Source of the DNA: Acidobacteria bacterium CG_4_9_14_3_um_filter_49_7
GTDB taxonomy: Bacteria; Acidobacteriota; Holophagae; Thermotomaculales; Thermotomaculaceae
Assembly: GCA_002789615.1 (NCBI GenBank)
Contig: PFTO01000082.1
Span: 1 to 7,758 of the forward strand
DNA length: 7,758 nucleotides
Direction of reading: 5' to 3'
Part shown: positions 1 to 5,549 of the stretch, in pieces
How positions within the stretch are numbered: the stretch's first letter is position 1
Layout of the letters: the number at the start of each line of letters is the position of its first letter
Made by a program: the position numbers and the translations under genes
The notes under the pieces: generated by a model
What the model saw: the letters and a program-made list of their open reading frames with translations, nothing else
What the model was told of the DNA's origin: nothing
Database searches by the model: none

Positions 1-861
1 CGCACGCTGAAATTCTCCCAGAAAAGTCTGCTGTTCATCTGTGAGATGATATTGATTCAAAAAATGCCGATCCCCCTGCACAAGGGAACGAAAGTCCTGA
101 AACAACCGCACCCAGCCCTTTTTCTCCAGTGCCCCGAATGTATCGTAACCGCATCCGGTTTCCTGGGCAAGTTCCGCGCAGAGTTGGAAGGGTTCACCGG
201 TTGCGCTGACCATCCGTTGGAGAACAGCCGCCTGTTTGGGGGCTCTCTTTTTCAGCTCCTGGAGATCTTCCTGACCGGGAGAACGCACCAGTGCCACAGC
301 ACGTCGTTTCACCGTCTCTACCGGGCTGGTGTCGTCTTCCATCTCCCGGACGATAATCTCCAGCTTACTCAGTCGATCCAGTAATTTACCAACAGACTTT
401 CCCCGGAACGCCAGCTTGATCGCCCGTTCTGCTTTCCCTTTTTCCCCGATGAAGGAAACCACTTCCAATTCGCTCTCTGTCAGAAAGAGAGGAACCCGGT
501 GATTTCTGAGCCTGTACCGATATCCTTGCTTTTTCAACAAACCGGGCGGTAATGCCGCACGAAGGAGACTTCCCGCTGAAACAAAATAGTATGCGGCAGA
601 AGTCGTTATCATTTCAATAAGACTTCGCGGAAGTGCCGGCAGCTCTTCCGACAGTGATTTCAGTGGTTTCAATTCCACGTTGGCAGGAGGCGTTTTCACC
701 TCTTCCACGACAATGCCTTTCACCCGCTGATGACCAAATGATACCTGTACAATTTCTCCGATGCCCACTTCATCCCCGGGTTCAGCCCGGTAGGTGAACG
801 CCGTATTCCAATCAGCCGACGTGATCACCTGAAAATACCGTCTTCCTTCCTCTTTCATCAT
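1..861 (-). CDS. priA: Primosomal protein N' (PriA helicase), N-terminal part, truncated by window start
   Basis: The visible 287 residues match the N-terminal third of PriA, the 3'-to-5' DNA helicase that recognises stalled forks and reloads the replicative helicase; family members are usually about 700-800 residues. The beginning (RRYFQVITSADWNTAFTYRA, then GDEVGIGEIVQVSFGHQRVKGIVV) is the 3'-DNA-binding domain signature. It is followed by AAYYFVSAGSLLRAALPPGL (roughly residues 92-111), the best conserved stretch of that domain. Residues of about 115-265 would be the winged-helix and linker region, and HLTDEQQ near residue 272 marks the entry to the helicase core. The Walker motifs lie outside the window. 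The start is one of two adjacent ATGs (861 or 858); an in-frame TAG five codons upstream of the first excludes a longer N-terminus. No Shine-Dalgarno sequence is evident before it. Family assignment is firm; the start is uncertain by one codon. Confidence 0.9.
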   Translation of the reverse strand, partial: MMKEEGRRYFQVITSADWNTAFTYRAEPGDEVGIGEIVQVSFGHQRVKGIVVEEVKTPPANVELKPLKSLSEELPALPRSLIEMITTSAAYYFVSAGSLLRAALPPGLLKKQGYRYRLRNHRVPLFLTESELEVVSFIGEKGKAERAIKLAFRGKSVGKLLDRLSKLEIIVREMEDDTSPVETVKRRAVALVRSPGQEDLQELKKRAPKQAAVLQRMVSATGEPFQLCAELAQETGCGYDTFGALEKKGWVRLFQDFRSLVQGDRHFLNQYHLTDEQQTFLGEFQRA

Positions 862-892
862 GACAGCATCATACTACAAAGAGGAAGCAAGT

Positions 893-909
893 TTGAGGTT
901 GAGGTTGAG
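893..909. repeat. TTGAGG tandem hexamer repeat (2.8 copies)
   Basis: The hexamer TTGAGG occurs at 893-898 and 899-904, followed by a partial copy TTGAG at 905-909, directly before the A/T-rich run TAAATAAATAA. It lies outside any called gene, about 30 bases upstream of the priA start. TTGAGG also resembles a -35 box for plus-strand transcription, with TAAATA at 914-919 as a poor -10; this would start a transcript close to the inverted repeat at 924, but the match is weak. Confidence 0.8.
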
Positions 910-923
910 TAAATAAATAACCG

Positions 924-1031
924 CCCGTGTTCTGTTCTGACAGAAAAGACGGAGAAACCGGAACTGTCACGGGAACTTACCAATGACTATCCGTGCTTGT
1001 CCATTCTTTTCTTCTTCTTTCAGAACACGGG
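924..1031 (+). repeat. Nested inverted repeats; candidate structured RNA or regulatory element
   Basis: A perfect 11-base inverted repeat (CCCGTGTTCTG at 924-934, CAGAACACGGG at 1021-1031) encloses a second perfect 8-base pair (AGAAAAGA at 942-949, TCTTTTCT at 1005-1012). This in turn encloses a 6-pair stem (CACGGG at 968-973, TCCGTG at 990-995, with one G-U pair and a 16-base loop). The pairs are correctly nested, giving a rod-like fold of about 108 nucleotides on the plus strand. No T-run follows on either strand, so it is not a simple intrinsic terminator. It does not carry the conserved apical sequence of bacterial SRP RNA. I cannot assign it to a known RNA family. The repeats are certain as seen; a transcribed RNA is inference. 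Confidence 0.35.
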
Positions 1032-1091
1032 AAACAGGCGCCGAAGGCGAACAGAACATTTCTCCACTCTGACGCCCCACGCCCGCATAAC

Positions 1092-1121
1092 GTCCACTCT
1101 CACCCTTTTCTGTGTTAAAAT
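1092..1121 (+). promoter_or_regulatory. Candidate extended -10 promoter for the nusB-che operon
   Basis: TAAAAT at 1116-1121 is preceded by TG at 1113-1114 and one spacer base, which is the extended -10 pattern of the housekeeping sigma factor. Upstream at about 17-18 bases there is only a poor -35 (around 1092-1098), which extended -10 promoters tolerate. A transcript would start near 1128, at the nusB ribosome binding site, giving a very short leader. A start farther upstream is therefore equally possible. It is the only promoter-like site I can point to before the six-gene cluster. Confidence 0.4.
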
Positions 1122-1127
1122 ATCCCC

Positions 1128-1132
1128 GGAGG
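1128..1132 (+). promoter_or_regulatory. nusB ribosome binding site
   Basis: GGAGG lies seven bases before the ATG at 1140, an ideal spacing, and fixes the nusB start. Confidence 0.85.
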
Positions 1133-1139
1133 AAACCGA

Positions 1140-1553
1140 ATGGGAAACAGGCGGAAATCTCGTGAATACTCGCTTCAACTTCTATATGCCAGGGATGTGA
1201 CCGGCTGGCAAATGGAGGATATTTCTCCAATTTTCTGGAAAGACCGTTCGGCCTCTGAACAAACCAAGAGCTATGCCGTCAATATTGTAAACGGTGTTCT
1301 GGGTCATGCCACCGCAATTAACACATCAATTGAACAAAACTCCAGCAACTGGAAAATCACACGGATGTCATACGTTGACCGTAATATCCTCCGAATTGCC
1401 GTGTATGAATTCATGTATGAAGATTCTCCTCCGGTTGTTGTAATCAATGAAGCCATTGAATTGGCAAAACGTTACGGAGACGGGGAGTCCGGTCAGTTTG
1501 TCAACGGCGTCCTGGATGCCATACGTAAATCGCTTCCGGCTCGGAATGTCTAA
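1140..1553 (+). CDS. nusB: Transcription antitermination protein NusB
   Basis: A complete 137-residue NusB, the normal size for the family. NusB is a cytoplasmic RNA-binding protein that pairs with NusE (ribosomal protein S10) on boxA RNA and supports antitermination and correct folding of rRNA transcripts. The N-terminal RRKSREYSLQLLYARDV is the arginine-rich RNA-contact helix region. The C-terminal half carries the family signature: NWKITRMSYVDRNILRIAVYEF (roughly residues 70-91), VVINEAIELAKRYGD (about 99-113) and FVNGVLDAI (about 119-127). The start is set by GGAGG seven bases upstream. Its stop overlaps the start of the next gene by eight bases (ATGTCTAA), so translation of the two is probably coupled. 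NusB is usually found next to ribH or other housekeeping genes; heading a chemosensory operon is unusual. Identification is very secure. Confidence 0.96.
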   Translation: MGNRRKSREYSLQLLYARDVTGWQMEDISPIFWKDRSASEQTKSYAVNIVNGVLGHATAINTSIEQNSSNWKITRMSYVDRNILRIAVYEFMYEDSPPVVVINEAIELAKRYGDGESGQFVNGVLDAIRKSLPARNV

Positions 1554-2331
1554 GAATAAAAATCACCGGCCTTTCATCGTTTTCCTGCTTGCCCTTTCAG
1601 TTTTTTTCGGTACGACTTCGGCTATCGGCTCCGGGATCATGGGAATACAGCAGGCTGAGTATCGTTTTATGCCACCCGCGGCTATTCTGCCGTACAGGAA
1701 TGCCGGGTACCAAATCAAAGAATCTTCGGATGGTATTATCCATGTGAAAGTCAATGCAACTCCACTCAGAAATAGTACCCCCTACCCAACCGTAATTGAG
1801 AACAAGCCAGCACGCGCGCTCCTTGATTCAGGGCAACACCCACACCTTTCGGCGGCATTTCGGGCAAAAACCCGCAAGCTGGTTCAGCCCTGCCGTGGTT
1901 ATTTTCAGGCCGTATCCGTTATTCTTAACTGGATTACCCGTCATTTTCACTATCAACTGCAGATCAAAAGCCCCCTTGATGGAGATTGCACGGCGGCCGC
2001 GCAACTGGCTGTTCAAATGCTCTCAGAGGCTGGCATCCCGGCACGAACCGTAATTGGTATAGTGGTGGAATCAAAGGATCATGTTTTGAGTGGAAAGGCT
2101 CTCCATTCTTTTGTTGAAATTTATTACCCTGGAACCGGATGGTTGTTCTCCGATCCCCTTTCCAGTTATCACTATGTCCCTGCAAACTATGTACTGCTTA
2201 ATACCGCACATGCCTCCGATTATTTTGGTCTGACCCTGCGCACTGTGCGCCAACCGGCCCCCCTTGAATCTGTTGTCTCCCATGAGCATTCTCCAATTCC
2301 GGGCCGAATCAACCTGTTTCGTTTCAACTAA
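1546..2331 (+). CDS. Exported transglutaminase-like (Transglut_core fold) protein
   Basis: A 261-residue protein with a likely signal peptide: a basic start (MSKNKNHRP), a hydrophobic stretch at about residues 10-23 (FIVFLLALSVFFGT), and a plausible signal peptidase I site after Ala26 (Thr-Ser-Ala). There is no lipobox cysteine. The C-terminal half is a transglutaminase-like core with a complete papain-type triad: Cys148 in DGDCTAAAQL, His187 in LHSFVEIYYPGTGW and Asp203 in LFSDPL. The fold is used by bacterial cysteine proteases, amidases and transglutaminases, so the reaction cannot be told; a periplasmic peptidase or protein-modifying role is an inference. Residues of about 27-120 match nothing I recognise. 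The ATG at 1546 overlaps the nusB stop and has only a weak ribosome binding site; an in-frame ATG at 1516 would lengthen the basic end. The stop lies nine bases before cheA and forms part of the cheA ribosome binding site, tying its expression to the chemosensory genes. Confidence 0.8.
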   Translation: MSKNKNHRPFIVFLLALSVFFGTTSAIGSGIMGIQQAEYRFMPPAAILPYRNAGYQIKESSDGIIHVKVNATPLRNSTPYPTVIENKPARALLDSGQHPHLSAAFRAKTRKLVQPCRGYFQAVSVILNWITRHFHYQLQIKSPLDGDCTAAAQLAVQMLSEAGIPARTVIGIVVESKDHVLSGKALHSFVEIYYPGTGWLFSDPLSSYHYVPANYVLLNTAHASDYFGLTLRTVRQPAPLESVVSHEHSPIPGRINLFRFN

Positions 2332-2335
2332 GGAG
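2330..2335 (+). promoter_or_regulatory. cheA ribosome binding site overlapping the upstream stop codon
   Basis: AAGGAG shares its first two bases with the TAA stop of the transglutaminase-like gene and lies five bases before the cheA ATG. Ribosomes terminating on the upstream gene would sit on this site, favouring coupled translation. Confidence 0.8.
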
Positions 2336-2340
2336 AAAAG

Positions 2341-4353
2341 ATGGGAGACGACATAGACAATCTTCTGTCAGAGCTTACTGAGCTGAACGAAAACATCTAT
2401 GGCAGTGCAAAAGATCTGAAGATTGCCATAGAAAATGACGGAAACACCATTCACGTCACTGGAGAGCTCTTCCGGGCCTTTCACACGATAAAGGGACTGG
2501 GGGGTATGAGCGGATTCAGTGCGCTCTCTCAATTTTCCCACTCAGTGGAAAACCTGCTGGACCGTATCCGGAAAGCTGAGCATCCCTGCACACTCTCAGT
2601 GGTTAATCTGCTGATTCTCTCCACTGAAATAATTGACCAGTTCATTGATTCCATTCAGACCATTGGGTCCGACGCAGTAGAAGAAACAGCTCTGGCTTCT
2701 TTTCGGAGGCAACTGACCGAAGAAATGGAAACTGTACCTTCCAGCAGGAAAGCAGATTCTCCCGAACTGAATTTCCTTCCACCTGGACTGGCGAAACAAT
2801 TGAATGATATAGAATTGGCCCGGCTAAAAGAAAACATACGTCATGATAATCCCATCTATTTTCTGGACGTTTCTTTTCCCTTTGAAAGCTTTGATACAGG
2901 ACTCAGAAAAATCCAAGACGGTATCAACCTGGACGGGGAAATCATTGCCACCCTTCCAGGAGATGAGACAGCCACCGATACCCATATTTCATTTCGCCTG
3001 CTGTTGGCCTCGCCCCTGTCGCCCGAGAAAATCAAAGAATTCGCCCCATCCTCATCTACCCTCTCTATCATCCATGAATCAACTCCCTCAAAGACTGAAG
3101 CACGAAAGCATAAAGCAAAATTGAACGATGAGGTTCGTCCCCCTGCCCCTACTCAAGAAACCGGAGGGGATCGAACAGTAAAGGTAGGGTTGAAGGAACT
3201 GGATTTGCTCCTTCAAGATATGGAGGAGATGGAATTACTCAAGAACCGGATTGAAGCTATACTTGCTCCCCTTGCGGGAACCGGCGAGGGAGGACATATT
3301 GTTCAACAGGCACGATTCCAACTGAATGTTCTTGAACGACGCATTTCTTCCTTCCAGAAACGAGTTATTCACTACAGAATGGTGCCACTGGCGTCCATTT
3401 TCAGACGTCTTGAAAGTGCCACAATCCGCACTGCCGCTGAACTGGGCAAAAAGATTCAACTGAGCCTTGACGACGGCAATACCCGGGTTGACAAGCAGAT
3501 TACGGATGCGCTCGTAGAACCCCTGATTCACCTGCTCCGGAACGCGGTTGACCACGGCATTGAAGACCCAGGCCTTCGGAGATCTGCAGGGAAACCGGAA
3601 AATGGAACGATTCTATTGACAGCTTTTCAGCAGGGAAGTTCTGTTTTTATGGAAATTGCAGATGACGGAAACGGCATGAACCCTTCCACAATTTTGAAGA
3701 AAGCCGTGGCATCGGGTCTTGCGGAGAAGGATCGAAAGTACTCTGACAACGATATCCTGGATTTCATCTTCAGCCCAGGCTTTTCCACTTCAGAAAAACT
3801 ATCAGATATTTCCGGACGTGGTGTCGGTATGGACGTGGTAAGAACAGAATTGCAAAAACTGGGCGGCACAATCCGCATCCAGACAACCGAAGGCGAAGGA
3901 ACCCATTTCCATATGCAAATCCCTGTAACGCAGGCCATTTTGCCGGCATTTTTCATTTCATCCGGGGACACGGTTCTGGGCCTTCCGTCTCTCTTCGTAA
4001 AATCCATACAACCATACGAAGCTGAACGCTGTGTCTACGTTCAAAGCCATCTCTATTATCGATTCAATGAAGAGCCTTCCAGAGCAATCCATCTCCCTCG
4101 ACTGCTGGGCATAGATGACCTGGAAACGGAAGTCCGAGTCGTCATTCACATTCATCATTTTGACCAGCTTTTTGCATTTCTGGTTGAAGATGTGATTGAG
4201 GAAAAAGAGGTGACAATCACTCCACTTAAGGGGAAACTCTCACAACTTCCCCTTTTTTCTGCAATCTGCAACTTCTCTGCTCAATCAGTGGGCTACATTC
4301 TTGATGTTCCTCAATTAATCTCGCGTTTGAGAGGCGACCATGAAACCCCTTGA
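2341..4353 (+). CDS. cheA: Chemotaxis-type sensor histidine kinase CheA
   Basis: A complete 670-residue CheA, the cytoplasmic kinase that autophosphorylates under receptor control and passes phosphate to CheY and CheB. Domains in order: an Hpt (P1) domain at about 1-125 with the phosphorylated His48 in AFHTIKG, together with Lys51, His67 and Glu70, which fall at the same numbers as the active-site residues of the E. coli enzyme; a P2-like response-regulator docking region at about 165-245, poorly conserved and followed by a charged, proline-containing linker (245-275); the P3 dimerisation helices at about 280-350; the P4 ATPase at about 350-528 with N box HLLRNAVDHGIE (397-408), G1 DDGNGM (441-446), F box FSPGFSTSE and G2 GRGVGMDVV (492-500); and a CheW-like P5 domain at about 530-665. 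All key kinase residues are present, so it should be active. No C-terminal receiver is fused. A strong ribosome binding site supports the start. The end overlaps cheW by 14 bases. Confidence 0.97.
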   Translation: MGDDIDNLLSELTELNENIYGSAKDLKIAIENDGNTIHVTGELFRAFHTIKGLGGMSGFSALSQFSHSVENLLDRIRKAEHPCTLSVVNLLILSTEIIDQFIDSIQTIGSDAVEETALASFRRQLTEEMETVPSSRKADSPELNFLPPGLAKQLNDIELARLKENIRHDNPIYFLDVSFPFESFDTGLRKIQDGINLDGEIIATLPGDETATDTHISFRLLLASPLSPEKIKEFAPSSSTLSIIHESTPSKTEARKHKAKLNDEVRPPAPTQETGGDRTVKVGLKELDLLLQDMEEMELLKNRIEAILAPLAGTGEGGHIVQQARFQLNVLERRISSFQKRVIHYRMVPLASIFRRLESATIRTAAELGKKIQLSLDDGNTRVDKQITDALVEPLIHLLRNAVDHGIEDPGLRRSAGKPENGTILLTAFQQGSSVFMEIADDGNGMNPSTILKKAVASGLAEKDRKYSDNDILDFIFSPGFSTSEKLSDISGRGVGMDVVRTELQKLGGTIRIQTTEGEGTHFHMQIPVTQAILPAFFISSGDTVLGLPSLFVKSIQPYEAERCVYVQSHLYYRFNEEPSRAIHLPRLLGIDDLETEVRVVIHIHHFDQLFAFLVEDVIEEKEVTITPLKGKLSQLPLFSAICNFSAQSVGYILDVPQLISRLRGDHETP

Positions 4354-4765
4354 TTCCATTCTTTTGCTGAAATCCGGTCAGAGTTTATTTGGGATTGAGC
4401 TTCGATATATACGGGAAATTTCTTCCGATTTCTCCATATTTCCCCTTCCGGCAAAGTTGGCAAATATATCCCATCTGGCATTGCTAAGGGGCATCCCCTT
4501 CGCCGTTGTGAGCAGTGAATATTTCCTGCAGATTGAACACAAAGTCAGAGAAAAACTCGTTGTTCTGATTGGTCAGATGGGCATTTTCGTAGATGAAGCA
4601 GTCCAATCGATATCCCCGGAACAACTCTCGATCCAAGAAAATGGGGCAGAATCAGGAAATTCTTTTGTCAAACAAGTCGTCCAGTATCGAAATCGAATTA
4701 TACCAATCCTGGATATTCAGGCAATTTTAAATGACCAGCCAGATTTTGAATTCATTTCAATTTAA
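4340..4765 (+). CDS. cheW: Divergent CheW-like coupling protein
   Basis: A 141-residue single CheW domain, slightly shorter than usual. CheW bridges receptors and the P5 domain of CheA in signalling arrays at the membrane. The first strands fit the family (SILLLKSGQSLFGIELRYIREI, then FSIFPLPAKL around 32-40), and IIPILDIQAIL (120-130) fits the last strand. The central motif, usually Asn-Leu-Arg-Gly, reads LLRG at 48-51: Arg50 and Gly51 are kept but the Asn is Leu, and the preceding Gly-x-Ile is not clear. The sequence is thus recognisable mainly from its size, its strand pattern and its place directly after cheA. It starts inside the end of cheA (14-base overlap) behind a GAGAGG-like site. 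Its 3' end overlaps cheR by 35 bases. The name is positional and structural; partner specificity is unknown. Confidence 0.82.
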   Translation: MKPLDSILLLKSGQSLFGIELRYIREISSDFSIFPLPAKLANISHLALLRGIPFAVVSSEYFLQIEHKVREKLVVLIGQMGIFVDEAVQSISPEQLSIQENGAESGNSFVKQVVQYRNRIIPILDIQAILNDQPDFEFISI

Positions 4766-5549
4766 TCTGTTTCGGCAGATTTTGGCTATGGAGGGACTGG
4801 ATCTCACAGAAAACGCTAGAGAAGTGTTCGAACTTAGAATCCAACGTTTTGCGATCCGTCATGGCCTTCCGCTGGATCAGCTTCCCTTTCTTCTGAAACA
4901 GGATGAAACCCTTCGAATCGCGCTGGCTGAGAGCCTCATAATTCATGAGAGCTATTTTTACAGGGAAGCTCACCACTTCACGACTTTGACGCGTCACCTC
5001 CTGCCGGAACGAATAACATGCACCGACCGCCCCATTTCTATTCTCAGTGCCGGTTGCGCTCGTGGTGAAGAGGCCTACTCTATTCGCATCTCTATCCTTG
5101 AAGCGTTGCCTCAAGTGAGCTCCCAGATTAAGATTACCGGAGTAGATCGCTCAAAGGAGATGATCGATGCAGCCCAAGTTGGCCTTTATTCTATTCATGC
5201 CCTACGGGAAGTGCCGGCTCGACTTTCTGAAAAGTATTTTGCGCAACAAATGTCCGATCTTTTTTCTCCAAATTCCGAAGTAAGGGAAGGAGTTGATTTT
5301 TTCCAGCTCGACCTGTTGAAAGAATCCTTGAACAAGGAGGTCTATGATATAATTTTTTGCAGAAATGTAATGATGTATCTTACAAGTGATGCAAGGGAAA
5401 GATTGAAATCAAATTTTGAGACCGCCCTGAAACCAGGTGGAAGTTTCTTTTTCGGCACGACAGAGGTCTTTTCCAATCCGCCTGTTACGCTTCGAAAGTC
5501 TCAATCAGGCAATTCTTTCTTCTTTAAGAAAGTAGGAGAATGCTCATGA
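4731..5549 (+). CDS. cheR: Chemoreceptor glutamate O-methyltransferase CheR
   Basis: A 272-residue CheR of normal size, the cytoplasmic enzyme that transfers methyl groups from S-adenosylmethionine to glutamates on chemoreceptors for adaptation. The N-terminal helical domain (about 10-90) ends in the typical IIHESYFYREAHHF (70-83). The Rossmann-type methyltransferase domain follows: ILSAGCARGEEAYS (104-117) is the SAM loop, Asp139 in TGVDRS would hold the ribose, and DIIFCRNVMMYL (206-217) and PGGSFFFGTTEVF (235-247) are family motifs. The ATG at 4731 lies inside cheW, giving a 35-base overlap. I keep it because FNLFRQILAMEGLDL just after it aligns with the first conserved helix, which the next ATG (4788) would cut. 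It lacks a strong ribosome binding site, suggesting coupling to cheW. The stop shares ATGA with the cheB start. No TPR or other C-terminal extension is present. Confidence 0.94.
   Translation: MTSQILNSFQFNLFRQILAMEGLDLTENAREVFELRIQRFAIRHGLPLDQLPFLLKQDETLRIALAESLIIHESYFYREAHHFTTLTRHLLPERITCTDRPISILSAGCARGEEAYSIRISILEALPQVSSQIKITGVDRSKEMIDAAQVGLYSIHALREVPARLSEKYFAQQMSDLFSPNSEVREGVDFFQLDLLKESLNKEVYDIIFCRNVMMYLTSDARERLKSNFETALKPGGSFFFGTTEVFSNPPVTLRKSQSGNSFFFKKVGECS
5534..5538 (+). promoter_or_regulatory. cheB ribosome binding site deciding the start
   Basis: AGGAG lies seven bases before the ATG at 5546 but only one base before the ATG at 5540. The downstream ATG is therefore the functional start, and it also gives an ATGA overlap with the cheR stop. 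Confidence 0.85.

Larger units (their letters stand above)
862..1139. other. Divergent priA-nusB intergenic region, no convincing gene
   Basis: These 278 bases separate two divergently transcribed genes and must carry both promoters. I see no protein worth calling. The region is unusually rich in internal repeats: a hexamer tandem repeat near the priA start, an A/T-rich run at 910-920, a nested inverted-repeat set spanning 924-1031, a competing inverted repeat reaching 1058, and a 12-base direct repeat whose second copy begins at the G of the nusB start codon. These are listed separately. A TATGAT-like -10 on the minus strand (rough positions 871-876) would place the priA transcript start close to its ATG, which could fit the absence of a ribosome binding site, but this is weak inference. 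Confidence 0.7.
1029..1153. repeat. 12-base direct repeat GGGAAACAGGCG upstream of and across the nusB start
   Basis: GGGAAACAGGCG occurs exactly at 1029-1040 and again at 1142-1153. The second copy starts at the last base of the nusB ATG and encodes the Gly-Asn-Arg-Arg start of NusB. The copies are 113 bases apart, and the similarity ends outside the 12 bases apart from scattered matches. The first copy partly overlaps the right arm of the 924-1031 inverted repeat. It could be a remnant of a small local duplication, a repeated regulator site or chance. Confidence 0.6.

Noticed and set aside
46..384. Plus-strand open frame of 112 codons inside priA
   Set aside because: It lies wholly antisense to a clearly conserved PriA sequence and resembles no family.
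924..1031. Identification of the intergenic structure as SRP RNA, an intrinsic terminator or a miniature transposable element
   Set aside because: The conserved SRP apical sequence is missing, no T-run follows on either strand, and no target-site duplication flanks the inverted repeats.
967..1230. Minus-strand open frame of 87 codons across the intergenic region and the nusB start
   Set aside because: It runs antisense through the nusB ribosome binding site and N-terminus, has no recognisable domain and no good ribosome binding site, and covers repeat-rich sequence.
1447..1545. Longer N-terminus for the transglutaminase-like protein
   Set aside because: It would overlap the conserved end of nusB by more than 100 bases and bury the signal peptide 33 residues further in; the ATG at 1546 gives a normal signal peptide.
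1546..2331. Transglutaminase-like protein as a LapG homologue
   Set aside because: The residues around the catalytic Cys and His fit the general transglutaminase core rather than the LapG-type family as I remember it, and no LapD-like partner is in the window.
3235..4007. Two antisense open frames (106 and 126 codons) opposite cheA
   Set aside because: They are shadows of the conserved CheA dimerisation and kinase domains with no features of their own.
5540..5545. Upstream ATG for cheB at 5540
   Set aside because: It is only one base from the AGGAG ribosome binding site; the ATG at 5546 has ideal spacing and fits the usual start of the receiver domain.
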